A DNA stretch of 64,000 nucleotides from the NCBI GenBank assembly GCA_002105175.1, contig MCGE01000051.1, positions 1 through 64,000 of the forward strand. Reading direction: 5' to 3'. Position numbers and translations under genes: made by a program. The notes beneath the pieces are model-generated. The model ran no database searches, had not been told where the DNA came from, and saw only the letters and a program-made list of their open reading frames with translations. Source of the stretch: Absidia repens. Its lineage: Eukaryota; Mucoromycota; Mucoromycetes; Mucorales; Cunninghamellaceae. The first letter of the stretch is position 1. The number at the start of each line of letters is the position of its first letter. Positions 11,945 to 23,118 of the stretch are shown in pieces.

Positions 11945-12732
11945 ACAGCAACGATATTGTTCACTATACGATAGGTCAGAGGATGATGGTTAATAAATAA
12001 AAGGGCATGTTTTATTGAAGGCTATTGATAGATCCTAAAGCTAAAGACGAGGGGGATATTATGGAAGAATTTATTGGGACGAAGCATGGGGAAGTCTAAA
12101 ATGTGGTTTGAAGGATGGTCACCATTAATCTAGTTGCCCGCATCATTGAAGGACATTGGTAGGATACTAAAACTAAAGACGAGGAGTTCATTGTAATATG
12201 GAATTCAATGGAAGGATCTTTTGGGTAAAGCATGAGAAAGTCCAAAGTTGTGATTTGAAGAATGGTCAACACAAATCTGAAGGGATGGACGTAAACTGGG
12301 AGCTAAAAATTGTTAACTGAAACACAAGAGGAGGATGGTAGTAAGATTGAGATCTATTGTACGAGACATGAGAGAGACTAATGGGATGGTTTTAATGAAG
12401 CAGATAAAAATACTATTTTATTCAAATACAGTTTCTAAATATGAACAAACTAAAACTAAACTACCCTAATGGAGGCGCCAAAAAGCCAAGTAATGGTGGA
12501 TCTAAATCTTAGATCCAAAATGAAAGGGTTTCTCCATGGATCTTGTAATCCCTGAGCTGAAACCCCTTCTAAACCAGTCTTGACACTATTCTAAGTCCAA
12601 CAGAATCCTATTGAAGTCGCAATTGTGAAGAAAAAATGAAAGCGAAGAAAGAAATGGAAAGAAAAAGGGGGAGCAGAAAAAAAAAAAAAAAAGCAGAGAA
12701 TTGGTAGTAAATAAAAATCCACGTGGGCGGGT
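11945..12732 (-). mobile_element. Dispersed repeat family R1, copy 2
   Basis: The right end (CCACGTGGGCGGG, 12719-12731) is followed inward by an A-rich tract, the conserved block (AATGAAAGGGTTTCTCCATG at about 12520, CTTGTAATCCCTGAGCTGAA) and TTTTATTCAAATA near 12418 (AATAAA on the minus strand). The left part shows two clear subrepeats, each with a TTATTGAAGG or CATTGAAGG start and CTAAAGACGAGG (about 12005-12060 and 12145-12185). Confidence 0.75.
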
Positions 12733-13798
12733 TTTCAATTGCCATTTATTTGTCCTCTTTTTCCATCTTACAACTGACTGGTTACAGAAACGGAAACCCA
12801 AGCAACTTTTCGTTTTATTATAACCTGTACCATACAATATCTGTATTCAGCATGGTAGTTTCTTTTCTCGGTGTATCAAACGCTACACTGAACATCTGCT
12901 CATTCATCTCATGACAGGAATCGGCCACCTGGTGACTGTGTCGTCCTTTTTTTTTTTTAATACAGAAGCCAACATAACTCAAGAGTGGTGATGTGGTGAC
13001 TTTCTCTGAGTTCCATCAAACAAAATCGGTGGTATGGTATCTCGCTTCTCATGATGCAACTGCTGTGATGTGTTTGCATTCTCCTCCACCTCTCTAGAAT
13101 AGTTTACTAACGACTGTAGAATAGATTATCCATCCACTGTAGAATATTTTGTCACTTACCGTAAATTACTTATATTTCTATATTTTTTTATCCATTATAT
13201 TCAGTCTACAATAATAATAACACTAATAATAATAATAAAAAAAAACAATCTATAACTTTGATTTATATTCCATTAATCAGATATAATACTTCAGACACTC
13301 TCATTAAAAACTATCTCTTAGATCCACAAACAAATATACTACAGTGTCATTGTTATCTTGTACTTTCATCATCATCTCATAGTCCCACTCTAACAGCGTA
13401 TACAAAGTCATATTCGCTTTTTCCAATTCTATTGTCATATTTTTGGTCCGGTCCCTACTGTCATCACCATGATTCAACACAACTTCTTTAACCACAACTC
13501 TATCCCACCACCACGGCCCACATTTTCTGAGTGGAAAATACAAATTCAGAGATCAAAAGTTTCGGCATAATACCGAACGTATATTTTATTCAAATATATC
13601 ATGTATTGTAAAAGAGAAGAAAAAAAAAAAAGACGTGTCATATATTTATTAATTAGTCAGTTGAATACAAATATACAATCAATTGCGATGGTACTATTCC
13701 AAGAGAAGAGCGGTAACAAAACAAAACAAAACAAAACAAAAATAATGTAAAAAATTATAAGCTACAAACTATATCTAAAAACGAACTATATCTACCAA
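12733..13798. other. Gene-poor stretch with short GTAGAATA repeats
   Basis: No gene was recognised. Around 13095-13170 the motif TAGAATA recurs three times (CTCTAGAATAGTTTACT, CTGTAGAATAGATTATCC, CTGTAGAATATTTTGTC). A related cluster lies at 31278-31312, also on the CACGTG side of a repeat copy. A pentanucleotide AAAAC run sits at about 13717-13741. Confidence 0.5.
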
Positions 13799-16459
13799 CT
13801 AATCATCTAGTCCATCAGGTTTGTGACGGGGTATACCTTCAGGATATTTGGCGTGTTGCGATAGATCATCAGGCTTGTATCGGGTTCGGGGAGCCGTATC
13901 TGCCATGTCGGTGGTAGTGGTTGTTGTTGTCGGCGGTGGCGGCGGCGGTGTTGTTGTCGTGCTTTGTGATATATCATGCTCCTCCGAATCCAACATTGCA
14001 GGTTTGCTGGTAATTGACTCCAGAGAATAAATCGGTTTTGAGAGTTGGTGATCGGATGAATAGCGTGTGGCCTGGAGCGGTGGGGAGGGTAACTGCAACT
14101 GGTACATGGAAGACAGTCGGCCTTTCATTTCCCTTTCATTTGCTAGTGTCGAATCGGTTGTTGTTGTGCCCCCTGTTTCGTATACTTTGCTCATTGCACC
14201 ACCCGCACCTTGATCGTACGAGAAGCGAGGATCACTTTCTTGGAGCTGGAATTCCGATCGTCGTTTTTGGCGTCGTTGGTGTAATAAAAACATCCACGTT
14301 GCAATCCCAATCTATTCAAACAAAATCAGGCGTTAATAGTTTTTTTTTTTTTTTTTTTGTTTGTTCTCGCTCCATCCCGCTCCCCCACTTCGGATACCAA
14401 TTCCGTCATTTTTCTTTCCTCTTACCCCAGCTATAGCACAGCCTACAGAAACGCCAGCAATGCCACCAGACGAGAGGCCCCCGGAGGACTCTGGGGATGC
14501 AGGAGGCATAAAGGGTGGTGTGGGTAAATCGGTTGTGGATTCGTTGGTGGTTTTGGTGGGACGAGCCTTTACATCGGATATATTTCCAAGCCAGATAGGA
14601 TGATTGACATCGGCAAAATCCATTACAGTGACATCATTAGCGTAAACGTGTTGTCCATTGATACCATTGATGCCAAATAAGAGAAATAAATAAGAGTTGT
14701 AGATGATAGCTTTGTTGTTCGTTGATGTAATTGTCATGCGCAATCATAGATTTAAATTGAAAAATAAAGAGATGCGTTAGAAACTGAATGACAGAAGCTT
14801 TGGCCATACCATCGTTTGTCTTACCAGAGTGTCCATATCTTCCAGGAAAGTTGTCGCCGTTATCATATTGTAGATTGCTGTATGTCAATGCCCGAGTGTC
14901 AAACAAGACGCAAGTTTCCTTGATAAAATTGTGCGCATCTATTAAAACCAAAAAATAAAATAAAAATAAAATGGCAATGATCAGTTGCGGGGTGGGGGGG
15001 GTGGGGTTGAGTATATATCAAAAACTAGTCTGTTCTGTTTTTTACGGAACTTACTTTCCAAAGCATCATCTGACTGAATTCCACCGTAAATGACGATTAC
15101 ATTTGTCCCTTTCACTAGATGAAAAAGGAAAGTGACTTGGTCATCACCGGTTCAATCCACTTCACTATTCTCCTTTTTAAAAGAATTACCTGCCGTTGCT
15201 GTATGGAATTTCCTTGGTGCAATCTTGATTCCATTGATGTTTCTAACATCCCAAGTGTATTTCGTTGTATCGAATATTGTTGCATGGTCCATCACTGCAT
15301 ATTTATCGCTGTCCGTCGCTTTCCGGGTACCAAGGGCACCACCGAGGTAAAATATTCGTCCGTCTTCCAGTAATGTAGCAGAGTGTCCAGTTCTTGTAAT
15401 GTTTGGTATATTAGTTCCCACACCCAAAGGACTCAGTATCCATGTAATCTGATCAAGGAACTTGACACGCGTAACCATAGTCAATGAGAATAATGGTAAT
15501 AAAAAGAAGATGTTTATGTTAGTTCATGAATCACATCGAAATATGTAACCGCTGTTCTTCTTATTTTTATTTTTTTAGTTGCTGTAAGCCTACCTTGGCT
15601 GTATCAGAATTCATTTCTAGTGAAAACATCACATTGGGAGCGTATTCATTAGTATCGTTTGCCCTATTAAATAAAGAAGGAATTATATCCATTGTAAGAA
15701 ACTGTTCGTTCCAGACGGCTGTAGCTTTGTATGTATTTTTTTTTTTTTTTTTTTTGCCTACAAATTGCCACCCCACATAAACGCAGCACCCCTTGAATAT
15801 ACCATGCCACTGTGAATTCTAAGTCGTTGTATAAAAACTTTACATGAGTTTTCTATCAAACTAACAAACAAACAAATAAACAAACCTACATGGTGTATGG
15901 TGGTGATTCAAGTGTTTTCCATGTGTTGGTGTTTGTATTATATAGTATCGTGGCATTTCTGAGCATGGTGCGGCAACCGGGATCCAAGCATCCCCCGTGA
16001 ATGACATAACTAGAATTGTCGACAGTTGCAATTTCAAATCTACTTCTAGTTTCTAATGTATAGTCCAGTTGTTGCTGCATAGTTGTCGATACATTCGCCC
16101 AAGGTTGTGTCGTGTGGGTCAGATTGTTGAAATCAATCGATGTCAAGTCCATCACAAGGTGAGTCGTCACAGCAACTGTTTTCTCACTGTTGTTTGGATC
16201 AGCATTGTACCCGCCGTAACAAAATATTTTTCTATTCACCAGAGCGCATCCTAGAAAAAAAAGAGAGAGAGAAAGGTTAATTTTTTTTTGTCGGTTGGAC
16301 AAAAAGCAGATTTATGGATTCAAATCCCGAAACTACGGTACAGTATATTCAGGTACCATTTCCTTTCTTACCTTGAAATGCCCGAGCATCTAGGCCAATG
16401 CAGAATTGTATTGAATTAAAATAAAAAACTAGCACTAATAGAATATATCTAGTGTTCAT
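13799..16459 (-). CDS. Kelch-repeat protein with signal peptide and C-terminal membrane anchor
   Basis: Nine exons in descending order (16459-16372, 16250-15890, about 15809-15772, 15724-15594, 15460-15190, 15114-15055, 14938-14825, 14709-14426, 14311-13799) sum to about 619 residues. The start MNTRYILLVLVFYFNSIQFC is a signal peptide. Kelch blades are visible as KIFCYGGYNADP, RTGHSATLLEDGRIFYLGG, NVIVIYGGIQSDD and YGHSAIIYNSYLFLLFGING. A helix around GGIAGVSVGCAIAG with IGIATWMFLL is followed by HQRRQKRR, a stop-transfer signal, and then a cytoplasmic tail of about 160 residues rich in Thr/Pro. The protein is predicted to be a type I surface or secretory-pathway protein with an extracellular beta-propeller; its ligand is unknown. 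The third exon (GTGGCA donor, AAAG acceptor) is the least certain. Confidence 0.78.
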
Positions 16460-17019
16460 CGAGGTAAAACAATAATAATAAAAAAAAAATACAAGACGGA
16501 GAAGAAGAACAAATAAACACATTCCATAAAAAAAATTTAAGGTCAAATATTCTTAGTTGCTGGTTACCGTGTTACAGCATTATTCTGAATTGTAGATTAA
16601 ACTTCACATTGTATTGGGATTTTCAACTAAGCCCTTCGTTGGTACAACATTCTATAGAACATTACCAGAATAAACTTCATGGCGAGGAAAACACATACAT
16701 ACAGATATATATATATATATAGATATTGTGGGGGCAATTCAAAAAATTCGTACAGAGAGTCAGATAATCATAGACAAATCATAAAATTTGAAGAGACTTT
16801 ATTAAACAAATGTTTTCAAATATACAAATAAAAAAAAAAAAGAGGGGGAATGGGAAACAAAAATGAGACATAAAGAAGAAAGGTAACCAAAAACAAAACA
16901 AAAAAGAGAGACGACGAGAAAGGAAGTATAAACTACAAAGTGGGGAAGGGTGATAAGTAAGGGTTCAGTCAGATGCCTAAACTAACCCCAACTCAAAAAA
17001 AAAAAAAAAAAGGCATCCA
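16460..17019. other. Intergenic region between kelch gene and CLIP-170 gene
   Basis: The stretch holds the kelch gene promoter on its left side and the 3' flank of the CLIP-170-like gene on its right. A TA-dinucleotide run lies near 16703-16720 and A-runs near 16829-16841 and 16995-17010. TTTATT motifs at about 16798-16805 are AATAAA on the minus strand and could end the CLIP transcript. No gene was found. Confidence 0.4.
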
Positions 17020-20000
17020 TTAGAAGGTTTCATCTTGATCAGGGCAGTCTTCTGTAGAGTGGTTCCCATGGGCATCACAGTATTCACAGTACTACCCAAA
17101 AAAAAAAAGGCCAGGTATGATTAGGTTGTGGATATCCTTTTTTTTTTTTTTTTTTTTTTTTCCCTTACCATCGTATTTGGACTCTTGGTGGCGCCATTTG
17201 ATTTGTAGGCTTGACAGGATAAAAGCTCATGGCCTTCTTGTTCACACATTTCACAATACAATGGAGGATGGGATGATGAGGTGAGTTGCGCCAGTTGTTT
17301 TTCCAATTGTTTGATTTTACGTCTTTCCTTTTCCAGGGCTTCTTCTGTATCGCCTTGTCCAAATACCTTTGTCTCTACCAATGACTCGAGTTCCGCCAGT
17401 TCCTTGCACAACTTTTGGTTTTCGATTTGCTTCCCAAGAAGTTCTTGTTCATGATCATGTTTGGCTTGTTTCAATTGTTGTTGGAGGGCCTTCACGGAGA
17501 CAGAGGTGTTGTCCGTGGATGATGATGATGATGTTGTTGTTGCTGTTGCATCTGCGTTGCCGGTGTCATCCGCCATGGCCAGCATTTCATCCATCAGACG
17601 CATACATTCCTGTTCCATGACATGATACTGTTCCTTGTAATGCGATGCTTGTTGTTCCAATTCCTTCAGCTGTTGTTGTAAGAAATTTTCGGATGTCTCT
17701 GTCGGTGGTACTGTCACCATGTTGTCATTGTCATCATCGCCTTCAGCTTCCATTGTCGTCGTCGTTGCTGCTGTTGCTGTTGTTGTTGTTGTTGTTGTTG
17801 AAACGGATGGTTGCTGTTTCTCTAGACCAGCATAAGCAATCTTCAATTGATAAAGTTCGTCTTCGGCTTTCGCTTGGGCTTCAAATGCAGCATCGGCTTC
17901 CTCCATCAACCGTCGCTTGTCATCGATTTCGTTGGTCATTTCTTTCTGAAGCGCTTCGTACTGTGTTTGCATGCCATGTTGATGTCGTCGCAGCTGTTTG
18001 ATTTCTTCACGTTGTGTCTCCAGTTCTGTCACCAAGGCACGCATTGTGGTTCGTTCGTTTTCCAATTCAGTCATTGTCAAGTCCAGCTGGTCTTCTAATC
18101 GATGGCGCTGTTCTGACCACGAGCGGGCTTCCTGTTGCTGGGACGAGAGTCGATGGTGGTGAGAAGAGGCGGAGGTTCGGCCCGGTTTTAAGGCATCATC
18201 CAGGCCGTCGTCGTCGTCGAGGTTGTCATGATCGAATCCGTGGTGATCGTTTGTGCCTAGTGGATCAGTTGTGCTGTAAGTCGACATGATGAGGTCAACG
18301 TCATCCAACATTTCGCCGTCTTCTGTGGTATCGAAACTATGCAGTTGTCGTTTCAGATTTTCCAGTGCATATTGTGTGTGTCGCAGTCGATTATCCTTGT
18401 CGGCGATGAGCTGTGCATGTTCTTGTTTCAGTTGTTCCACCGATTGTTCATAGGCACGGATAGTGTCGAGGCCTGTCTGTCGAAGAGCATCTGATTCCTT
18501 TTCCAATGAAGCTCCCATTTGTTTTTCTTGATCCAGTTCACGTCGAAGTAAATCCAGTTGGCCAGCGTGTTCACTCGCCCGTTGTTCGCTTGCTTGCGCC
18601 GCTTGCGTTGCCTGTTCCTGCAATGTGGCCACCAAGGTTTCCAATTTGCTGACCCGTCGTACATACTGTTCCTCTGTCGCATCGTCCCGAATGTGTTGAG
18701 CAGCCTTTTCTTCAAAAGTGGCCACTTTGGTTTCCAATTCGTCAATAAGGGTTTGCTGAGATGCCACCTGCCGTTGTGCGCGCATCATGGCTTGTTCCTT
18801 GTCTTCCACTTGTAATGCATAGCTTTCCTTGGCTGACACAAGTCGTTCAAACGCCGCGTCCTTGTTTTGCATTTGTTCCACAAGTATATCCTTTTCACGT
18901 TGCGTCCTCTGCAGCAGGTCGTACAGCTGATGCATTTCTTCCATGTCGACTAATGGCTTTGAAGGTGCTGATGAAGAGGGTGATGACGAGAGTGGAGGAG
19001 GAGGTGGTGTAATTGCCGTTGTTGTTGTGGGCGATGATGTATTTCGACTTGTTGTTGATACGGTTGTGGTCCCTGTCGTGCTTTGTGTTTGTGGGGAAGA
19101 GACGGATGACAAGGACGGTGATGACGACAAAATGGCTGAAGAAGAAGTATCGTGATGTGACTCTGATTTGTTGTTGTCGTTGGCATCCACTTTCGCAGAA
19201 TTGATTACATGTACAGTAGGGTTGGAGATAGAGATACGAACAGCTGAGGCACGTTTGTTAGGAGCAGTGGTTGTATTTGAATCAGATATGGATGTATTGG
19301 TATTGCTGCTAGACGAGGTAGTTGAAGAGCGTTTCACAGATGGTAAAGCTGAAGCACGTTGTCTAATAGGTGAAGTAGAAGGTCGACGGTTGACAGAAGG
19401 AGAAGCGGAAGCGCGAGCTTTTGGAGGTCTAGTAGTGATGGATGACTTGTTAGCCGGTAATCTTGTGGTGATGGATCGTTTTGCTGCAGTTGGAATATTT
19501 GGTAAAGGCGGTGTTTGACGTGCGGAGGAAGAAGATGACGATTTGCTGGAGACACGTGCAGACTTGCTTGCTACAGGTCGAACATGCGTTTTGATTCGTT
19601 CGCGGCTATGGCGTTGTTGTTTTGCGGGTTCATATACTGGGGTGACTTTGGAGGCTAACACAAATAGACCTGTTTGTTCAGGGCAACTGAAATAACGGAT
19701 ACTATTCGAAAATCAAAATAAATACTATGAGAAATGACCAACTGGCTAACTAATGAGTTAATATAACTTACCCTTGAACAGTACCATCATTTTTACCAGC
19801 ACCTATGGTATCCAGTTCAATACCAGTCCATAGTCCAGGTTTGAATTTTGTTTGACCAATAAATCGGAGAGTTCCAACAATTTCAAGAGTAGGCACTGTC
19901 ACGCGTCCATCAACCACGAGGGATAAATTGTCTTGTGATGATGAAGATGATTGATCCATACCATTCTGTGTTGCCACACCGTTTCCAATACTACTTTTCA

Positions 20001-20169
20001 TTGTCGTTTGCGGTGAATGTGAAGTTTTCAAAGGGGCTGTTGTCATGGCAGCCGAAAGAGATTTCCTAGAATCTGATTCATCAAATGTGGATCCATGTGA
20101 TGATAATAACCTTGATTCGTTTGTAGTCGCATAAGCTGTAGATGGTAAAGGTCGTGCAATTTTAGACAT
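17020..20169 (-). CDS. CLIP1: CLIP-170 family microtubule plus-end tracking protein
   Basis: Three exons in descending order (20169-19772, 19701-17169, 17091-17020) close in phase and give 1000 residues. One CAP-Gly domain (about residues 90-145) reads VGTLRFIGQTKFKPGLWTG, then GAGKNDGTVQG and RYFSCPEQTGLFV, with the GKNDG-type tubulin/EEY-binding motif. A Ser/Thr/Pro-rich basic linker and a coiled coil of about 600 residues with acidic breaks follow. The C-terminus has two zinc knuckles, CEMCEQEGHELLSC and, in the last small exon, CEYCDAHGNHSTEDC, and ends DETF, an EEY/F-like tail. The family (CLIP-170, S. pombe Tip1, yeast Bik1) tracks growing microtubule ends and recruits dynein and dynactin. 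The single CAP-Gly fits the fungal form. Confidence 0.92.
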
Positions 20170-20594
20170 GAGTAAATAATAATAACAATAAAAAAAAAAA
20201 CTGCCGATGGAAGATTGTCAAGGTGAGGACAACAAGAATAAGAGAGCGGTAGAAAAAGGAAAGAAAATGAAAAAGGCACAAAAAATGAAAGAGGGATAAA
20301 TAAAAAAAATCTGCGAGATGATTTTGTGGCACATGAAGAGCCCCGAAAAAACCAGATTGCACTAAAAATGAGAGAGACAAGTATTCTTTTTAATGGCCAT
20401 TAATCAATAACGGCATGTTTTATTTTTCCAAAGATATGTAATAAAAATCAAATAATGTCATAATATATATATAAGGACAGAAGAAAAAAAGACAGGATTG
20501 TATATGATTGTGAGAAAGGGAGTAGTGGGTAATGGAGAGAAGATACACAAAAAAAGGGGGGAAAGGAATAATATAACTAAAAACTAATAACTAT
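20170..20594. other. Intergenic region between two minus-strand genes
   Basis: It contains the CLIP-170 gene promoter and the 3' flank of the coiled-coil gene. TTTATT near 20420 is AATAAA on the minus strand but lies far from the stop of the neighbour. No gene was recognised. Confidence 0.35.
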
Positions 20595-21324
20595 TTACAA
20601 AGTGTAGTTCAAAGGGGAAGTAGGAGGACTAGATAACTGTTGTTGATTTTGATGATGTTCAAATACCATGGTGGGGTGCTGACGTAAAGGAAGTTTGGTC
20701 ATGATGCTCGATTGAGGACGACGTGTAGATTCCACCTCTCCTGTTTCTTCTTCATCAGAAAGTTCTTGTTGATCATCCGAGGAATCAGCGTCCATGATCA
20801 ACATGGGCTTGTCTTCTTCCATCATCACTGCCGTCATAGTACCAGCATGTGGACCGGCCTGTTGTTGATGTTGATGATAATAGTGTTGTTGTTGTTGTTG
20901 TTGTTGTTCTTGCTGTTGTTGTTGATAAATAAGATCTTGTTGTTGACGCATCATGGAAATGCCCAGCATTTTAACACGCAAATAAGCCCTTTCCAATTCC
21001 AACTTTGTGTCTTGAAGAGTGGTATCTTTTTGATTCGTGATGGTTTTCAATGCATTGATAGTATAACGCGCAAATGACAATTCCCGTTGAAGATGTTCGT
21101 TTTGTTGTGTAAGGTAGGCGTTATCAATTTCCAGACGAGTCATTTTGTTTTCAGGAGTAAGCCCAGTTCCTAATAATAATAATAAATATTTCATGTCAGT
21201 ATCAACTAAGTGTGACCTTCCCCTCCCCCTCACTAGACTGCCTCAACTTTTTTTTTCTTTTTTTTTTTTTACCTTGAATTGGTTTACTATCCAACATTTG
21301 TGAGTTCATTGTATCGAAGGACAT
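20595..21324 (-). CDS. Short coiled-coil protein with polyglutamine tract
   Basis: Two exons (21324-21273 and 21169-20595) give about 208 residues. After MSFDTMNSQMLDSKPIQ, a predicted coiled coil covers about residues 25-90 (NAYLTQQNEHLQRELSFARY, then LQDTKLELERAYLRVKMLGI). A Gln/His-rich tract encoded by CAA/CAG repeats, an acidic patch (DADSSDDQQELSDEEE) and a basic C-terminus follow. This could be a transcriptional cofactor or a scaffold; I do not recognise it. The intron donor lies beside a long T-run (about 21248-21270). Its orientation and closeness to the CLIP gene do not imply shared function. Confidence 0.6.
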
Positions 21325-23118
21325 GATAAAAAGTAATAGAGTTGAAGGTATATAAAAATAGAATATATAAAAAAGATATGTATGTATAATAGTAAAGAGA
21401 TAGAGAGAGAAAAGAAAAAGAAAATGGCAACAGACCAGCTGTTATGTTGAGTGATTGAGTAGGTTGTGGGAGACAAGGAAGAAAAAGGAAAAAATATAAA
21501 ATAAAAAAATAAAAACCCGTTTTAAGAGAAAATTTTTTGACCTTGATTTTTATTGAGTGCAGTCGGAGAACCAATGGGGCATGCGTTAGTTTGGTAAAGT
21601 TTCTCCCTAATCACTCACTGTTGAGACCACCTGTACTGACATTTTCGGTAATTTTGGTTGGGTTTTTATCTATTTATTGTTTGTTTTGAGAATCAAATAA
21701 GTGTCAATTCTTGGGTCATTTTCAATTTGTCCATTAAGAAAGATAACGGTCTCCTTCTCTTGTATTTGAGTCCACTTCTCCCCTTTTTCTTTTTTATGAT
21801 GCCTTGAATGTACCGAAAGCGCCATCAAAAATGGATCGAGCACCTTTTTTCTTTTTTTACCGATGTAACATAACAAGAACCCCGCTGGACTCCCCGATCA
21901 GCCCAAAATCAACACGTTTTCATTTTAGATAATGTTAGGAGGGAGAGATTTTTTTCAGGATCGAGTTCATTTTCTATAAAAAGTGGTCTTTCCAAACGTT
22001 AAAACTACTGTTTTCCATCATGAAAAGATCAAGATGATGATAATCATCATGAGAAAATAGATTATTATCGGCTCAGTCCAAAGCAAAATAACATATTTTT
22101 TGCTTATAAGCAGTATAGTATCAGGATAAAAGAAAGAACCAATCAAGTACTATTTATAGGATATCATCAATTTATTATTTGGATAGTGCAGATCCTATCT
22201 TGTTTTTTTAACGTCTGTTCCATAAATTTCCCAAAGCCCCTGAGGTGTTACAAGCGGCCATTAAAAATTCATTTTGTGTGTGAATGTCTCAGGCTGTGGT
22301 GCTGTATTAGTGGCTATGCCCAGTTGTTGGATGACAGGTTTGGTTACATATTTCTATTTATTTATTTTATTTTTGCAGCGAAGTATAATTATGATCTGCA
22401 GTGATACAGTAGTTACAATCATCCACACCGTCACTTATAAACAATGTTTATTTACTGCATTTTTCGTTTCGCCTGGTGCTTGACCCTGCACAAGGCATAT
22501 TGTTGCTGGATCATTAACAACTACCACCTTGGAGAACTTGACTGACTTGAATCTGTCGTGGTAATTGGATATACATGATATGTTACTTTGAGCAAACATA
22601 GAACTGCAATTACTGTTCCTGAGCGGGCCTTGAAAAATGTGATGTGATTGTGTGGAAGATGGTGGTACTTCAAGAATATAGAGTGGCCCCATTGATAAAA
22701 GAAAGATATGCTGTAGTATAATACAAATGTAATAGAAAAAATCATCGGAGAAGCCAGCAAGCCCTTTTATATTATTTTGTCAAATAATTTCTGTTCCGGG
22801 TTTATTACATGGTAAACAATGACGAAAGACCTCATGATGAAGAAACTTAAAAGGATCTTAAGGTTAAACCAGGCAAAGCAAAACAGTCAATCAATACAAA
22901 CATCCCAACCATAGCCTATTTCATACAAGTGGAGGGAAAAAATACCATCATTTTAAATCCCGACCGCATGAATTTTTTTCTCCCTCTTTTTTTATTATTT
23001 TACTCCCATTTTAAATATTGTTCAAATATTTCCTTGGGACTCCTTTTCCTTTCTTTTCTACTTCTTCATCTTTTCTTTTATATATATATATATACTTCTA
23101 TTTGCATTCTCCACCGAC
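21325..23118. other. Gene-poor stretch upstream of PAK kinase
   Basis: No confident gene was found. A minus-strand ORF at 22435-22692 is listed separately. Plus-strand fragments near 22240-22330 (PKAPEVLQAAIKNSFCV, then a stop) could be remnants. T-rich DNA at about 22975-23095, with a TATATATATA run, precedes the PAK start. Confidence 0.4.
22435..22692 (-). CDS. Small ORF of unknown function
   Basis: An 85-codon ATG-initiated frame begins MGPLYILEVPPSSTQSHHIF, contains KFSKVVVVNDPATICLVQGQ and ends near an AATAAA on its strand (AGTAAATAAACATTG). The composition is not low-complexity, so it may be a real small gene or a terminal exon. No family was recognised and no intron was assigned. Confidence 0.25.
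   Translation of the reverse strand: MGPLYILEVPPSSTQSHHIFQGPLRNSNCSSMFAQSNISCISNYHDRFKSVKFSKVVVVNDPATICLVQGQAPGETKNAVNKHCL

Noticed and set aside
16310..16340. GGATTCAAATCCC resembling a tRNA T-arm
   Set aside because: It lies inside an intron of the kelch gene and no cloverleaf can be completed.
17645..19204. Plus-strand ORFs opposite the CLIP homologue
   Set aside because: They are antisense shadows of a long coiled-coil exon with CAA/GTT-type repeats.
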